Shown piece after piece: positions 48,860-59,600 of a DNA stretch of 64,000 nt. The position numbers were made by a program, and so were the translations under genes. The stretch is from the NCBI RefSeq assembly GCF_037392515.1, contig NC_090291.1:30304001-30368000 (forward strand). Reading direction: 5' to 3'. Within the stretch, counting starts at the first letter, position 1, and every line of letters begins with the position of its first letter. Below the pieces are notes generated by a model, which was given only the letters and a program-made list of their open reading frames with translations, was not told the DNA's origin and made no database searches. Source of the DNA: Haliotis asinina (taxonomy: Eukaryota; Mollusca; Gastropoda; Lepetellida; Haliotidae).

Positions 48860-48906
48860 TGACGTCATGAACAATGCTATGACGTAACGTTTCTTCTGTG
48901 ACGTTT
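48860..48906. promoter_or_regulatory. Cluster of three CRE/ATF-like motifs
   Basis: TGACGTCA at 48860, TGACGTAA at 48880 and TGACGTTT at 48899, about 20 bp apart. No gene was recognised next to them, so a function is speculative. Confidence 0.25.
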
Positions 48907-49008
48907 TACACGCGGCGACGGCGGGTGATCAATCTATGTTTGAAAGCATATTTGTGTTTATTTTCGTCCAGTCAATGACTTCGGTACTAAACAAAATGTT
49001 ACACGATC

Positions 49009-49124
49009 GCCCATGTCATACTATGTTCACGGTACTTATGCCTAAATACCGGTATGTCCCTTGCTCTCTCTGGGGTGATATCACCTTTTAGGCACTCGTG
49101 TCGTACACATAGTATGACACGGGC
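49009..49124. repeat. Imperfect inverted repeat (hairpin)
   Basis: Arms 49009-49046 and 49087-49124 match at about 29 of 38 positions, with TGTCATACTATGT perfect on both. The 40-bp spacer contains the perfect palindrome GGTGATATCACC. Confidence 0.7.
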
Positions 49125-49164
49125 ACTCACATATATAGTATCCTCTATATAAGATTCTCAAGAG

Positions 49165-49560
49165 TATTTTGTTCATTTCAGTGGAGCATATACACAAGAG
49201 TATAAGTGTGCGTTAATGGAATGACAGAGTTGACATGATAGACTAGCAAAACAGGTAGGTATTGCCTAACACGCTCATACAGAAAAATACATTCCCGCTT
49301 CCATTTCAATGAAGCATTTACAAACGAGTGTTAGTGTACGTTGATGTCATGAGAGCGTTTGCATAACAGACACACATAATACTTACTGTAATTAGTGCTG
49401 TTCATTTCAGTGGAGCATTTAGAAAGGTATGGTTTGATGACACAACAGTTATAACTGACTAGCAAAACAAGACATAATAAGTAATGTCACATGCACTTAA
49501 TACGAGAAAGTACAATCAGGCAACCTGTTATTTCGGTGGTACATGTGGTACAATATAGGC
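49165..49560. repeat. Degenerate tandem repeat, ~115 bp
   Basis: GTTCATTTCAGTGGAGCAT and diverged forms recur three or four times, with AGACTAGCAAAACA-like blocks following. Confidence 0.45.
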
Positions 49561-49726
49561 ATAGCAAGCATACTGCAGCATAACGAATACAGTGGGTAAT
49601 AAATAGCACACTTGCAAGAGAGAGTAGCACCGTTCGTATACCAAACGGTATAGTCTACAGTTATGAGACAAAACAGTGAGGCTGACGAATATAGCCTTGG
49701 GCCATTTCCACTGGAACTTTGCCATG

Positions 49727-50015
49727 TTATGTATTTTGATAGAAGGATTTTAGCTTGCTTAAGAATTTGTCAAGAGTCGGCTTTCTCTCATTTATACTGT
49801 CTAGGTATATGAACCGTTTTCCAGCAAGAATAATATTATTAACAAAAGGGTAGCCAGTGTTAATCCCCAGTGATATTACAAACTCAGTGAGCAAGATGTT
49901 AAAAATAACAGTATTATTAATGTACAGACAATATCACAAGAAGCATACATGCATAATGTTTTCTGATTCTTTTTTACAGAACGTACAACGGCCATTGTCT
50001 ATTATCTTCATCTTT
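49727..50015 (-). mobile_element. 5'-truncated LINE (non-LTR retrotransposon) 3' end
   Basis: Minus-strand peptide CTFCKKESENIMHVCF (zinc-knuckle-like C-x2-C...H...C), one stop, then ILLTEFVISLGINTG and NNIILAGKRFIYLD to a natural TAA at 49727-49729. This is the usual end of a LINE reverse-transcriptase protein. The left part is missing, as in abortive reverse transcription. Confidence 0.65.
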
Positions 50016-50556
50016 AGATTCTCAAGAGTTGCCCACTGGTTCAATACACTTTCATACAGGACATCAATCTGCCTTAGTTGAAAATCGTCCATTGCACTTC
50101 TCAGGCAGGTTCTCTCTAAATCTTGCCCCACTGTTAACTTGTCAATCCGGTCCGCATCGCCGACTGCCTCCACTGTACCAGCCTTACAGCCTTGATACAT
50201 GTCGTTCACATCCCTGCCACACTCAGATTGACGAGCTTGTCCTGTCAACACAACCATACGATAAACAATTTATCCATTGATACTACAGTTTCTTAGTGAG
50301 TGAGTTTTGTGCTGGGTTTTACGCCATTTTTACAATATTCTAGCAATATCACGACGGGAGACACAAAGAATGGGCTTCATCCATGTGCGGAATCGAACCC
50401 TGGCATTCAGCGTGATGAGCGGATACTTTAACCTGTAGGCTACCACCCCCCCACACCCCCACCCCAAAGCAGACCCGTGGACAGGCTTTATTCATCACTT
50501 CGGTCCTGACACAGGACTGGAAATGCTCTATTAGTTCCCCTTTTGGCCATTTGGTG
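50016..50556 (-). pseudogene. TRIM pseudogene relic
   Basis: At 50016-50257 the minus strand encodes ARQSECGRDVNDMYQGCKAG and DVLYESVLN, which align with ALQSECDMDVYEMYQRCETG and DILYEGVMD of the TRIM gene at 26.8-30.4 kb. At 50500-50556 a frame-shifted piece of the RING-exon start (EHFQSCVRTEV against EHFLSCVICTEV) follows, separated by a SINE. Most of the gene is gone. It is a decayed duplicate interrupted by a LINE and a SINE. Confidence 0.7.
50296..50450 (-). repeat. SINE family A inside TRIM relic
   Basis: GTGAGTGAGTTTTGTGC tail complement and GCGGAATCGAACCCTGG B-box complement. Confidence 0.75.
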
Positions 50557-50576
50557 CATTTTTACATCTTGGTGCT

Positions 50577-50616
50577 TGCGTGTGTATGTTTCCGTGTGCG
50601 TGTGCGTGTGCGTGTG
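50577..50616. repeat. GTGTGC microsatellite
   Basis: Repeated GTGTGCGTGTGCGTGTGCG. Confidence 0.85.
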
Positions 50617-50637
50617 CCAGGGCCAGGGGCAATAGAC

Positions 50638-52926
50638 ATGACATTGGAAAAAATAGTACAAAGCTGAATGTTTCAGGAAAGCTTCAGAACATCAATGCCA
50701 TGTGTAAAGTACAAAGTTCTGCAAATTCTACCTTGTGGCATTTTCAAGATGGCCGCCAATTTCAAGATGGCAGCCAAAATCATTAAAATGATTATACACA
50801 CAGATATTTGTCAATAAATATGTCATGTGATATATCAAATAAATGCCTTTCTCACAAGGAATCTAAATTTATTGATACGTGCATTTTGGCATTTTCAAAA
50901 TGGACACCAATTTCAAGATGGCCGCCAAAACCATTAAAATGAATAGACACACATATATTTCGTCAATAATTATGCCATGTGACATATGAAATGAAAGCTC
51001 ATCTCACAAGAATCTAAATATATTATTTTTAACACCACACATACATAAGACAATGAAAAATGCCATGATAACAACACATTAGATGCTTGTGCTTTTGGTC
51101 AAATTTATTAAAATGTCTTCAATAGTTGACCTAATACATTTTCAGCTGTTATAGATGAACAGAATTTCTATCCTCTCAAGATAATGTCTATGCTTTCATC
51201 ATTTTCTTGAAAAACATTACAATTCAATCATAGACATTGAAAGCATAGACATTGATTGAATCCTTGGACAAACCGTTATTCAAATAATGGTTTCTTAAGA
51301 TGCAATTTCTTTCATTCAAGAATGTGTACATTCTGGGCTTTCCATGCTCACACGAGCTCATAATATCCTTCCCTAAAAAGTTCATCAACGTAAGATATAG
51401 AGTTTTTGGCTCACATCCATTGGCTCAACCTAGAAAGTCATTCATGAAAGATGTGAGATCCTGAAGTGAACGCTGACCTTCATCATTTTCACGAATATAC
51501 ATGCAGAGTTCCTAAAATGTGTTGCTGTATCGATTGGAAATGGCTTACCAGCATAGTACAGGACCTGACAATCATGATGGTGTTTCACCTCTGCCGCTGT
51601 ATGATCAAAGGTATTTCAGATCTGGCGTTTGACAGCATCCTCCCACTCGTCAGCTCGAGCATCTGCTTTCTTGAGTATACTTTAATAGAATCCTTCGTCA
51701 TATCCTCGTGTGACTTGACTCTATGATGATTGGGATTTTTAAAATCAATATATCCTTAATACAGCTGAGACAATGTGTTTTGCCGTTGACAACAGGAGTA
51801 TTTGAGCGCAATTTAGAAGCTGGGCTTTCAATGTCAGGAGATAGGAGTTCTCCAAGTTTTCGTTTGAAAGAATTGATGCAGCTCTTTCAGATATAGTGTC
51901 TTCTGCATTCACCATGGACAACAAACAGTAACTTTGCCTTGCTTTCTTCACAATATGACTGATAGCCATCTCCTCTCAATATACTTGCTCGGGCAAGACC
52001 ATGAAGACCCTTTTCACCAGCTTCAACACGATTGGTTTAATGTCTCTTTCACAGGTTGGCATTCAGCATTTTCCCATCATTATGCTGTATTTTATGTTAT
52101 TCTGTCAGTTTCCAAATCTTACTTCAATAAAGTTCACCCAAATATCACATCTTATCTAGTTTATTTGTTCCATAAAGTCACTGAATTGTTTCAAAATCAA
52201 AATTTCCTGAAATGTTTTGGAAAAGTCATCATGAAAACCATAATTTCTCGTCCCACCGGTGACGTTGTTTTTTCTCAGAGAAATGCACTTCCTGCACTGC
52301 TTACCAGACAACATATCATATATGCTTATCACCTTCACATGGACTGAATTGTATTTTTTTCAAGAAAACGATAAAAACATCTATCTTGAGAGGATAGAAA
52401 TTCTGTTCATCTATAACAGCTGAAAATGTATTAGGTCAACCATTGTAGACATTTTAATAAATTTGACCAAAAGCACAAGCATCTAATGTGTTGTTATCAT
52501 GGCATTTTTCATTGTCTTATGTATGTGTGGTGTTAAAAATAATATATTTAGATTCTTGTGAGATGAGCTTTCATTTCATATGTCACATGGCATAATTATT
52601 GACGAAATATATGTGTGTCTATTCATTTTAATGGTTTTGGCGGCCATTTTGAAATTGGTGTCCATTTTGAAAATGCCAAAATGCACGTATCAATAAATTT
52701 AGATTCCTTGTGAGAAAGGCTTTTATTTGATATATCACATGACATATTTATTGACAAATATCTGTGTGTATAATCATTTTAATGATTTTGGCGGCCATCT
52801 TGAAATTGGCGGCCATCTTGAAAATGCCACAAGGTAGAATTTGCAGAACTTTGTACTTTACACATGGCAATGATGTTCTGAAGCTTTCCTGAAAAATTCA
52901 GGTTTCTACTATTTTCTTCCAATGTT
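50638..52926 (-). mobile_element. DNA transposon relic with ~550-bp terminal inverted repeats
   Basis: Left arm about 50638-51193 and right arm about 52372-52926 are reverse complements at high identity (for example GGAAAGCTTCAGAACATCAA against its complement). Each arm holds two diverged copies of a CATTTTCAAGATGGCCGCCA block. The ~1.2-kb interior has broken minus-strand coding runs: VISIYDMLSGKQCRKCIS, SHIVKKARQSYCLLSMVN, KADARADEWEDAVK and DHTAAEVKHHHDCQVLYYA. The last resembles, from memory, an uncharacterised invertebrate transposon-linked protein family with an AAE-x-K-x-H-x2-C motif. Inactive. Confidence 0.75.
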
Positions 52927-53131
52927 ACCTACTGTTTGCGTCTAATGCCGCTGGCCTGGTATATGGTGTGGACCAGTCGTCACAGAGGCTGCGTTTATCT
53001 GTGCAAAACTGTTTCCCCGTGACGTATCAGAAGCATTTGGTGTGTGTTCGAATCCTTGCTGGTCCAAATGTCTTGCTTTCGAGGTTTGCGTGTAGCAAAC
53101 CCGTGATGACACAAATGTTTCACATAAGCAT

Positions 53132-53408
53132 CGACCCGTGAAGGTCCCGGGGTAGAATAGGCCTTCAGCAACCCATGCTTGCCATAAAAGGCGACTCAGC
53201 TTGTCGTAAGAGGCGACTAACGGGATCGGGTGGTCAGGCTCGCTGACTTGGTTGACGCATGTCATCGGTTCCCAATTGCGCAGATCGATGCTCATGTTGT
53301 TGATCACTGGATTGTCTGGTCCAGACTCGATTATTTACAGACCGCCGCCATATAGCTGTAATATTGCTGAGTGCGGCGTAAAACTAAACTCACTCACTCA
53401 CTCACTCA
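53132..53408 (+). repeat. SINE-like family B, near full length
   Basis: Reads GTGAAGGTCCCGGGGTAGAA, through GCTCGCTGACTTGGTTGACG and the TCCAGACTCGATTATTTACA core, to GTGCGGCGTAAAACTAAAC and ACTC repeats. This copy shows the true 3' tail best. Confidence 0.8.
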
Positions 53409-53419
53409 TAAGCATCAGT

Positions 53420-55960
53420 TATGGCTTTCCTTCCTCGTGGCTTTCCTTCCTCACGCAATGACACAAATGGAATGGCTCACCGACACCGCCTCCTTCTGTT
53501 TGTATATGCTGATTTACCAAATAAAACATACAAATGATATAACAACTGAATTCTGTACTTACAGAAACACAACTTCAACCGCGTCAGTTAAAAACCTAAA
53601 TGCGAAGGATGTTTCAGTCTCCATTGTCCCGTTTAGCGTAAATGGCAAAACATTGATAAACATTATATGGGATTTCTGAATGTCAATGATGGCACTAGGT
53701 GTTCGCAAAAAGGGTATGCATGTAGTGACCTAACATTAACACCCGCCAGTCTAAAACTTTGCACACAAGGTAGGTGTTTGACGTCACAAAAGAGTACATC
53801 ATCAATCAATGCCACGTATAAGTTTTAGAAAATCAGCCCAACGGGTTCATACTTACAGAGATTCCATAAACGGGGTGTGAGGAATACGATGAAATAACAA
53901 CATCTAAGCGAGCACGCTGACAATGCTCATATCAATAATGAAAGTAGGCGAGCATATTCCACTTCCTGTTCCAGCCACAAATGTCATCTTGTAACAATCT
54001 CTCATCGAACCTCGTGAAGTTCCATTGACACCACGAACTGACATATTTCGTTCATATATCCACGGATCTTCAGATGTGTGTGCACTTCTGACGTGTAAAG
54101 TGAATGAAAAGGACCGGCTCACTCTTCAACTCCGAAGTCTTGAATATGAAGGGGTTACAACATAAAGAAAGTACACTTCGATTGTCTGCTTCTTGAGATG
54201 AATTTCAATCGGTACTGTTGCATATATACATGTGCACATACACTGTGAATACATTGGGCGACTGTTTCTGTTATTTGATACGAGTTTAACACCTGCCTGT
54301 GCAATGGCGTTAGTGTTAATGGGTGTTCTTTCGAGACTAACCGCTAATCATGGTTATCTCCCTTTAAATGCACGTTAGATAAGCGCTGTCGACGACACCC
54401 CACTATATGAGTAGACAAATGACTAAATAGCTCGAAAATAAGATAAGTGCGGGAAACATGAATAAGACACATGGTACTGAAACATTTCTACCCAAAAGGA
54501 TTTGAAATCTGAGGGTTTTTTTTATCGATCACGGGAAACGTTGTTCAAGAAACCATCATGTACTACTGTGCTGTTTTCACTCTTCACACGGGTGTAATGG
54601 CTGATGGAACAGCGTCTGACCAGCTCGGGTCATCTCACCTGACTGTGTGGAGATGCACATGGATGTTACCCTCTGTCAGGCGAGTTGTAACTGAGATGTG
54701 CTTGTCTGATGAAAACATCTTTACGTCTCGTTTGAATGATGCCAAATACACATATAAATCTATAATGCTGCTGGCATCTAAAGAAAATGCCAGTGGAAGG
54801 ATGGAATAATTTCGTCATAAGATGTAATAAAAGTAAAATCTCATCTTGCGATTCTCACTAAATCACGAGAACGCGTTTATGAATCACTGTAGTTCATGCC
54901 TCTAAGTTTAAGCCCAGTGTTAACGTAAATATAATGAAATGATGTGAATTAGTCCACGCCGATGAAGTTTAAACATAGTAAATTGATGTGATTTAGTTCA
55001 AGCATATACGTTTAAGCATAGTGTAATGGCAAATGAGTCATGCTACGCCGCTGATCGTGTAAATATCCCGAGTACGGTTAATACATTTGTAAACAGTCCA
55101 TAAAATGTCCGGCCAGCAGATTGAAGATAACACATTTAAACTGACACAAACATTGGTCTAAAATCAAGACATGCGCTCGTACATATTCCGGCCAGTCCTA
55201 CATCGGACATATACGTGTCATACATGAATGAATAACGCACTGACCAATATGTGGACAGTTACAGGCTAACTTGTATATGCATCCCACCGCATAAGACGGA
55301 TCATGAGGCAAAGTTATCTTATCACATGGCTTGATCATGTATCATATGACACATAAACAGAAATTTTCCCGAAACGCTACTGTTCGTTAAATACACATTC
55401 AATTATTTTCAATAACCAGACCCATTCCAAAACATGTACATACATTACGCCAATAGAACAGAGAATCTAGATTGTTTATCAGTACAGAGTCCATGTGTTA
55501 AATGTCGTAACTGATCAAGTAGGTTTGATTTTTGTTTCACATACAGCAGCAAAGAGTTTAGACCATATTACATCCAAGGTTAAGAACTAACACAATGAAC
55601 TGACTGTAGGCAGTTCTTTTAATACTCGTCGTAACTCGTTGACAGTTCTCACTATTTTAGATATTTTATCTACCAGACATCCATTGTTCACGCATGCTAA
55701 GTACAGGGTAACTACAATGCATAATGAAAATATACAAAAGAGTAATTTATCCATAATGCTGACATGATAGGGCCAACTTCGTATTCCCAAAGGCCAAAGG
55801 TATTGTTGGAATCACATTTACACAACATCTTATCACCTTTGAGCAGTAAAAACCTATCCATGTTCCTGTCACCAGGAGCTTCACTGACATTGTTGAGAAA
55901 GCATTGCACATGACATAAACTCAACTATCAAGAAAGGAAATTAGATATTATCGATATGAG
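53420..55960. other. Intergenic, no supported gene
   Basis: Only short isolated ORFs. One on the minus strand (55587-55754, 55 codons) begins with a signal-peptide-like MDKLLFCIFSLCIVVTLYLA, but no splice partner or repeat conservation supports it. Confidence 0.4.
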
Positions 55961-55967
55961 GAAAGTC

Positions 55968-56092
55968 GGTGGCTCGGGTTCGATTTCCCACATGGGAACA
56001 ATGTGTGAAGTCCATTTCCTGGGCTCCCCCGCCGTGATATTGCTGGAATATGGCTAAAGGCGGCGTAAGACTAAACTCATTCACTCACTTTA
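55968..56092 (+). repeat. SINE family A, 5'-truncated
   Basis: Begins at the B box (GGGTTCGATTTCCCACATG) and ends in the GCGGCGTAAGACTAAACTC tail. Confidence 0.7.
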
Positions 56093-56640
56093 CAGGACTG
56101 CATTCATTACAGAATTTTCAAATCGGGATTGTACAATAAAATCAAGCTTTCAAGAGAGATTTCTGGTGGATGTGAATAGGTATTTGCCGTTGATATTTAT
56201 AATAATGTTCCAGAAAAAATATAAAAACAAATAAACCTCGAAAAACTGGAAAGGAAATGTCCCTAATGTCCCGAAATCCATTAACTGGGGGAGGGGACAT
56301 GCTGCAAGTTCTGACAAATAGTGTTCTTATTCACCAACTCAAACACCCCCAGCCTTCATCCATTGCAACTATGGTCCAGTAACATGAAACCTTTCTTAGC
56401 CGAGCCAGTATCCGCACATTACACGGCCGATTTCAGCTCAGTCATGCTCTTCATAGGCTGTCTCTGTGAAATCCTATATTCTGTGATTATACTTATAATC
56501 GTTTACCTGAGCTTTGAACGTCACATGCATTGGCACATTGTTTCAAATTCACCTGACTGTTCACACCAGGTGATAAGGCGTGTCGGTCCCTATCTTATTA
56601 ATATTATCAACTACCAAAGGCGGGAGTGAGGCAGGGAGAT

Positions 56641-59600
56641 ATGCTCCGTCTTATACTTTTAGTGTGTTGTGTCGGCACTTTGTTTGCTGAAAAAGTTCGT
56701 TATGATGGGTAAGGATTTTCACATCACAATCATTTAGAAATAGAATAATTTTACAGTTACATGCAGTATGTATAAAGTACAAGTCTACACCGGATACATT
56801 TAAAATAATGATGAATGGTTCAGTTGTCACGAGAGGAGCATTTCACTGCTAATAATTCCATGCTAGACCTCAAAGGATCGACGTTTCCATATTTGCCAAC
56901 CCCTACACGTGTGTTTCAATTGAACCGCTTGACCCAGACCTCGTTTTCAGTTCAACATTAAAGTTGACCCGCCATGGTTTACCTGCAAAAACTGAGCAGG
57001 ATTATGTTTACCCAGTCGCACCAACTTACTCTCTCCCACTCGTTTGTGAGTGTCATGACGTGTTTTCTATCAATACAGGCATAAAGTTATCCGGGTGACA
57101 CCCGACACTGAAGCTGAGTTCCATTATCTCGAACAATTTGAACAATACTTGGAGAACAAAAGGGTGAGTTGATGTTTATCACGACTGCTATTTGCGTTAT
57201 GGCCAATGATGCTTTTTATGGCATTACGTGATTAAAATACTGTCTACAATGTAGATTATGATTAATTTATCATGGTTAAAGTTACAAGATCACTGATGCA
57301 ACGTGAAGGACTTACATTTACTGCAATTACGCTGTGTCGAGAGTCGTAAAATAATTTTGTCTGAAAACATTGACTTAATTAGTAAATAGAACCGCGTCAT
57401 CTCAGCACTTGTGGTAGAGGAAATAACAGTTTATTAGTTTCAAAAGAATCAATCATTCTAAATATAGGAACTGTATGAGAGATTATTGATTGTCAGTCAA
57501 ATTACATCTCTGCTTTTGTCAGATTTAACGTGTTTTTGATTTATCTTCTATGGGTTCTGTGGGTTCGACATACATCTGAAACTTATAGGACCCAATGACA
57601 CGCTACATTTAAACGCCATTCGTGAACAATGAATTACAAATAGTGACCAGTATCTCTTTTGCTAGTGGCAGTGTAGTAATGATTGGACAAATCAGTGTTT
57701 TTGTTGAAACATATGATTTTCCTACTGAGCTTCACACAGCTATACAGGATGTGGTGTATACAGTGTAAACCTAAAAGATAACACATTAACTTGACATATT
57801 AGGTTGACATATGGCACAAGAGTTCCGGGACCGGTTCCCACCTCGACTTCCGGGTCGGACCGGATATGGGCTACATATTGGACGCGCTGCGACTTCAGTC
57901 GCATGTGCTAATTCCTAATGTGCAGAGCTACATCGACTATGAAGAGAAGCTCAACACCATGTCCAAACACCCAGCAGGAGCTGGGTTTGACTACGGTGTA
58001 TATCATGATCTCGACGAGGTACGTGTTCAAATTACAAAAATCAGGAACGCCACCTGTCTTGTAGTAACGTGGAATTGTACCAGGGATATTTTCACTTCCC
58101 TTGATTTCACTTCCTCGAAATTAGGGACACAGTGTACAAATACAGTGTTTGGCAACGAAACTGGAGTTTGAAACGGAACGTGTGTCTATGAATGTGTGAT
58201 TTAAAACAAAATCCGAGGTCGTGACATGCTTCCATTAAGTTTACCATGGATTTTCATCTGTCAAATATGCATGTTGCATTACAGTTAATGGAGACATTTC
58301 CATGAATATGCCAAAGAATTAAAGCTATGATACATAACAGTACCGTGACGTAAGACATTTGAAATATTAATTTCTGTCTTTTCAGATCATGGACTGGATG
58401 AAGGGCATTGTGTCTCAGTATTCCGAAGTGGCTCAGATGTTCTCGATCACCCAGTCGTTCGAAGGCCGACAGTTGAATGGAATCAAGGTGATGCCTCAAA
58501 GTGATGCCTAACTGAATAAACCCATCTCTTACATATTTGTCACTACAGTGATTGTTGAGGCACAACAAAAACCTATTAGAGACTATTTATTCAAACAATT
58601 ACCACGTCGCTCATTTTGTGATATATTGTTCGGAAGGTCCACATTCACGTTCTTGACATTCAACCTATGCTTTCGTAAGACACTATAAACGCGATCGGGT
58701 GGTCAGGCTCCCTGTCTTGTTTGACACTTGTCATTGTATCTCAATTGTGTAGATAGATACGCTTGATGTTGATCACTGGATTGTCTGGTCCAGACTCGAT
58801 TATCTACAGATTGCTTGAATATTATTAGAGCAACTGTGGATTTCTGTCAATGATTTGGTTCCAGCTGGTTGCTATAATATGAGTATCATGTACAGTGGGT
58901 CATCAAGTTCACGTAATTAGGTCACGTGTTATATTAGGCCTTCATTCCCTTTAGCATCGCTTGATTGCTTCCTTAACTCGGCAGAAGAATAAAGACATCT
59001 GTAAATGACCGTACGAATGTGTAGATTTCAGTGGACTCTCGACCAGGAAAACAGGGAATATGGCTGGAGGGAGGCATCCACGCGAGGGAGTGGATCTCAC
59101 CTGCCACAGTGATTTATATGGCAGGACAGGTGTGTATCTACCTGTAATGTTTATTTCACTTATATTTAGAACAAGACAGGACAAGTACAAATAATATGTA
59201 GATTTTACTCATATCTTGTAACGGACAGGACTTGTGCTTATATGCGTATAGTATGTGTTGTATAACTACTTACACAGTAAACTGCAGTTCGAATTCAGAG
59301 GGACCACTAACTTTAGTTCCTTGTAACCATTGTTCGTTATAGTTTGACTAAATATACAGCAAGTGTCTGGAACCCTATAAATCCCTGGCTGCCTATTGTC
59401 CGACGTATTCCAGCTACAAGAGATCCTAACTAGTTAGGACAGGAGTTAGGATATCTTACTGATTGGATAAGAACCATTTCAAACAATCCTATCCCTGTCC
59501 TAACTTGTGTTTCCCATCCTACCTAGGAAAGCGAGCTCTTCAATAGGTGAGGCAGGAAACCTTCATTAAGTTGGGGATTCCCCAAAATATTACCCTTGAT

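Noticed and set aside
52942..53307. 121-codon minus-strand ORF
   Set aside because: Overlaps a family B repeat that also yields an almost identical ORF at 1370-1618; repeat-derived.
55587..55754. Possible small secreted peptide on the minus strand (signal-peptide-like start, two to three later Cys)
   Set aside because: Single short ORF without splice partners, homologous copy or polyadenylation context; kept only as a note.
56321..56629. 102-codon ORF just upstream of the carboxypeptidase start
   Set aside because: Lies in the promoter/5' region and is in no frame that joins the signal peptide; contains GATAAG-like sites but no domain.
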